Assembly: GCA_035760965.1 (NCBI GenBank)
Contig: DASTRY010000016.1
Span: 1 to 47,592, forward strand
Direction of reading: 5' to 3'
Length of the DNA stretch: 47,592 nt
DNA from: JADGHX01 sp035760965
GTDB lineage: Bacteria; Pseudomonadota; Gammaproteobacteria; Steroidobacterales; Steroidobacteraceae
Notes under the pieces: generated by a model
The model's database searches: none
The model's input: only the letters and a program-made list of their open reading frames with translations
Told to the model about the DNA's origin: nothing
Program-made: the position numbers and the translations under genes
Part shown: piece after piece, positions 45,591 to 47,592 of the stretch
Numbering within the stretch: position 1 is the first letter of the stretch
How the letters are laid out: each line of letters begins with the position of its first letter

Positions 45591-46933
45591 TGCGACTCAG
45601 TCCCCGACGGCGACAACTCGCAGTTTGCTCGTGGGCTACCGCCGAGTCCAGCCTTTCGTTTGTCGCATCGACGCTATTTTTTCTGCTCGCACTCATCTCG
45701 AGCGCGCGCGCCGACGAGCACTTCAGCAGTGCGCGCGAGCGTGTGGACGAAGTGTTCCGTCTCGCGGACGAACGCATGGCGCTCATGCCTGGCGTCGCGG
45801 CGTACAAATGGCAAAGGAAGGCACCGGTCACCGATCCGGAGCGCGAACGCGCCGTGACGACGCACGCCGTCGAGGTGGCGCGCACGATGGGACTTGCACC
45901 GGAGGGGATACAGGCGCTCTTCGACGTGCAGGTGCGCGCGGCGCGCGAGTCGCAGATTCGCCTTCACGAGGCCTGGCGCACGCGCGGCTACGATTTTCCC
46001 GGCCCCATTCCGGACCTCGCGCGGGATGTACGCCCCACGCTGGACCGCTTCACGGTGGATTTCCTGCGTGCCCTGTACCGGGCGGCACCGGATCTCGAGC
46101 GTACCAATTTCGCGACAGTGGCCACCGCGCCTATCGATAGGCTGCGGGCGCCCGGCTGGACCGAGGACGACAAGCGTGAGTTGCTTGCCGCCCTCGCCCG
46201 AGTTCACCGCCTCCCCTTCGGCGCGGGCTCACCGACGCGCCTCGAGCGAATCAAAGCCGCGGGCGTCCTGCGGATGGGCACGACGGGCGACTATGCGCCG
46301 TTCAGCATCGAGCAGGACGGTGTGTTGAGCGGAGCGGATATCGATCTCGCCGAGTCGCTCGCCAAGCGGCTCGGTGTGACCCCGCTGTTCGTGCGCACGA
46401 CCTGGGGATCGATGCTCGACGACTTGCAAGCAGATCAGTTCGATCTCGCGCTGGGTGGTGTCTCGGTGACACCTGCTCGCGCGGCGGTCGCCGTGTTTTC
46501 GGTGCCCTACTCGAGCGGCGGCAAGACGATTCTCTCGCGCTGTGAGGACGCGAAGCGATTCGGCACGCTCGCAGCAGTCGATCGACGCGGCGTGCGCGTG
46601 ATCGTGAATCCCGGCGGCACGAACGAACAGTACGTGCGCGCCAACGTGCATCGTGCGACGGTTACGGTGTTCCCCGACAACCGCGCGATCTTCGATGAGC
46701 TTCGTGCGCGACGAGCGGATGTCATGATCACGGATGACGTCGAAGTCGAGCTGCAGACGCATCGGCACCCGGAGTTGTGTCGAGCCATGTCGGCGACGCT
46801 CACTCATTCCGACAAGGCGGTGCTACTGCCGAAGGGGGACACCTCGCTCGTCGACGAAGTGAATGCATGGCTCACGTCGGCGATCAAAGAACGCGAGCCC
46901 GCGCGACTGTTGGAACAGCACCTGAGGAACTGA
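45575..46933 (+). CDS. Periplasmic chorismate mutase (AroQ-gamma)-cyclohexadienyl dehydratase (PheC) fusion
   Basis: Predicted bifunctional periplasmic enzyme of about 452 residues that would convert chorismate to prephenate and then to phenylpyruvate (or arogenate to phenylalanine). A Sec signal (STLFFLLALISSARA) is followed by an AroQ-gamma domain: LADERMALMPGVAAYKW with the active-site Arg and Lys, then TDPERERAV and ALFDVQVRAARESQIRLHEAW. After a Pro-rich linker, from about residue 220, comes a PheC-like domain of the periplasmic-binding fold: LRMGTTGDYAPFSIEQDG, RTTWGSMLDDL, FDLALGGVSVTPARAA, VNPGGTNEQYV, PDNRAIFDEL and ADVMITDDVEVELQTHRHPELC. These match PheC rather than ordinary amino-acid-binding proteins. 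ATG 45575 is the chosen start; TTG 45590 is possible. Confidence 0.85.
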   Translation: MVRRPLRLSPRRRQLAVCSWATAESSLSFVASTLFFLLALISSARADEHFSSARERVDEVFRLADERMALMPGVAAYKWQRKAPVTDPERERAVTTHAVEVARTMGLAPEGIQALFDVQVRAARESQIRLHEAWRTRGYDFPGPIPDLARDVRPTLDRFTVDFLRALYRAAPDLERTNFATVATAPIDRLRAPGWTEDDKRELLAALARVHRLPFGAGSPTRLERIKAAGVLRMGTTGDYAPFSIEQDGVLSGADIDLAESLAKRLGVTPLFVRTTWGSMLDDLQADQFDLALGGVSVTPARAAVAVFSVPYSSGGKTILSRCEDAKRFGTLAAVDRRGVRVIVNPGGTNEQYVRANVHRATVTVFPDNRAIFDELRARRADVMITDDVEVELQTHRHPELCRAMSATLTHSDKAVLLPKGDTSLVDEVNAWLTSAIKEREPARLLEQHLRN

Positions 46934-47064
46934 CGCGCTGCGCTCGAGGGCCGCTTGGCGCATTGAAGTCCGGCGCGACTCCTCGCGTGCCCGCTCGATT
47001 CTGAATCACGGAACTTGCTTCGCCGCTCGTCAGAGACTGTCGTGGCGGTCGATGTGAGGTCGTT

Positions 47065-47592
47065 GTGGGTTCCAAGGAAAGTACCAGAATCGATGTCCCT
47101 GCGCTTTTGGCGCTTCCCGGACCGGAGCTCGTATTCGGGCTAATCGGCGCGGTCGGAACTGATCTGGCCGAGGTCAGCCGGATGCTTTCGGAGCAGCTCC
47201 GAAGAGTCAACTACATCACCTACGAGATCCGGGTCAGCTCGCTTCTCCACTCGCTCGATCGCTATGGCTCCCTGGCGTCTCCATCCAGTTCGTCCGAGTA
47301 CGAGCGCATCAAAGCTCACATGAAGGCGGGCTCCAATCTGCGCGCAGAGGTCGGCGCAGGAGATGTTCTTGCGCTCATGTCCGTATCGCACATTCGCTTG
47401 CTTCGCCGCGAGCACGGACAAGGGCCCGAATCCGATCGACCGCGGACTCCCCTGCCACGAACTGCTTACATCATTCGTTCACTCAAGCACCCCGCGGAAA
47501 TCGACTCCCTTCGTGACATCTTCGGTCGCGCATTCTTCGTGGTATCTGCCTATTGCCCCCGCAGCAAACGAGTCGCGTCGCTGGCCAATCTC
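47065..47592 (+). CDS. N-terminal part of an anti-phage dCTP deaminase-like protein (AvcD/DCD type), cut by the window
   Basis: An open frame of 176 codons runs off the right edge. GTG 47065 has GAGG four to five bases upstream (47056-47060), and the frame closes upstream at 47002. The text matches my memory of anti-phage deoxycytidylate deaminases: LVFGLIGAVGTDLAEV at the N-terminal P-loop-like domain, LRRVNYITYEIRVSSLL, YERIKAHMKAGSNLR, and TAYIIRSLKHPAEIDSLRDIFG followed by FFVVSAYCP. In that family this part precedes a C-terminal cytidine-deaminase domain, which would lie outside the window. The known members deplete dCTP/dCMP during phage infection. GC content is lower than the neighbouring fusion gene (by hand about 62% over 47101-47220 versus 70% over 46201-46320). 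Confidence 0.75.
   Translation, partial: MGSKESTRIDVPALLALPGPELVFGLIGAVGTDLAEVSRMLSEQLRRVNYITYEIRVSSLLHSLDRYGSLASPSSSSEYERIKAHMKAGSNLRAEVGAGDVLALMSVSHIRLLRREHGQGPESDRPRTPLPRTAYIIRSLKHPAEIDSLRDIFGRAFFVVSAYCPRSKRVASLANL

Overview
The window is about 47.6 kb of GC-rich chromosome, densely packed with genes in head-to-tail operons, many joined by ATGA or GTGA start/stop overlaps. A large TonB-dependent receptor with an outer-membrane C-terminus, a MacAB-TolC-type efflux set, TonB, LytTR signalling and a periplasmic chorismate mutase all point to a Gram-negative bacterium. The content fits a high-GC gammaproteobacterium of the Steroidobacter/Xanthomonadales kind. That placement is an inference from gene content, not a match to a reference.

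Bases 1-18,681 form a pectin/uronate utilisation locus. On the left is a fructuronate reductase (start codon cut by one base at the window edge). Next is a minus-strand operon of an FAH-family hydratase and a three-part TRAP transporter (dctP, dctQ, dctM). Two secreted pectate lyases converge tail to tail at 6,842/6,846. The second lies downstream of a 943-residue TonB-dependent receptor. Diverging from the receptor is a seven-gene operon: KDG kinase (kdgK), KDPG aldolase (kdgA), a sugar ABC importer (ATPase, two permeases, binding protein) and a cytoplasmic GH105 unsaturated-galacturonyl hydrolase. The implied flow is: lyases cut pectin outside, the receptor imports oligomers, ABC and TRAP systems cross the inner membrane, GH105 trims the unsaturated ends, and KDG goes through KdgK and KdgA to pyruvate and glyceraldehyde 3-phosphate. 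A shared motif with core AATGACACCGGT occurs in three control regions of this locus (near 5,441, 11,256 and 11,449). In two of them it sits inside a recognisable -35/-10 promoter, so I propose a local regulon. A LacI-family repressor at 30,585-31,607 is a candidate regulator.

Bases 18,639-23,422 hold a MacA/MacB/TolC-like export operon on the minus strand whose last gene overlaps the end of GH105. Bases 23,660-27,154 hold two coupled lipoproteins and a LytS/LytTR two-component pair. Then follow TonB, a MATE exporter, an orphan ParB-like protein, LacI, a helical-repeat exported protein, a hybrid histidine kinase, an M14 zinc carboxypeptidase, glycogen phosphorylase, a butanediol-dehydrogenase-like enzyme, a diguanylate cyclase, and a two-gene gluconate-dehydrogenase-like flavin oxidoreductase.

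The right end has a small lipoprotein beside a 14-bp degenerate repeat, a hypothetical Cys/His protein, and a bifunctional periplasmic chorismate mutase-cyclohexadienyl dehydratase fusion. It ends with the first 176 codons of a gene that resembles the N-terminal part of anti-phage dCTP deaminases (AvcD/DCD type) and is less GC-rich than its neighbour. That cut-off gene is the most likely defence-related element here. I saw no tRNA, rRNA, CRISPR array, transposase or integrase.
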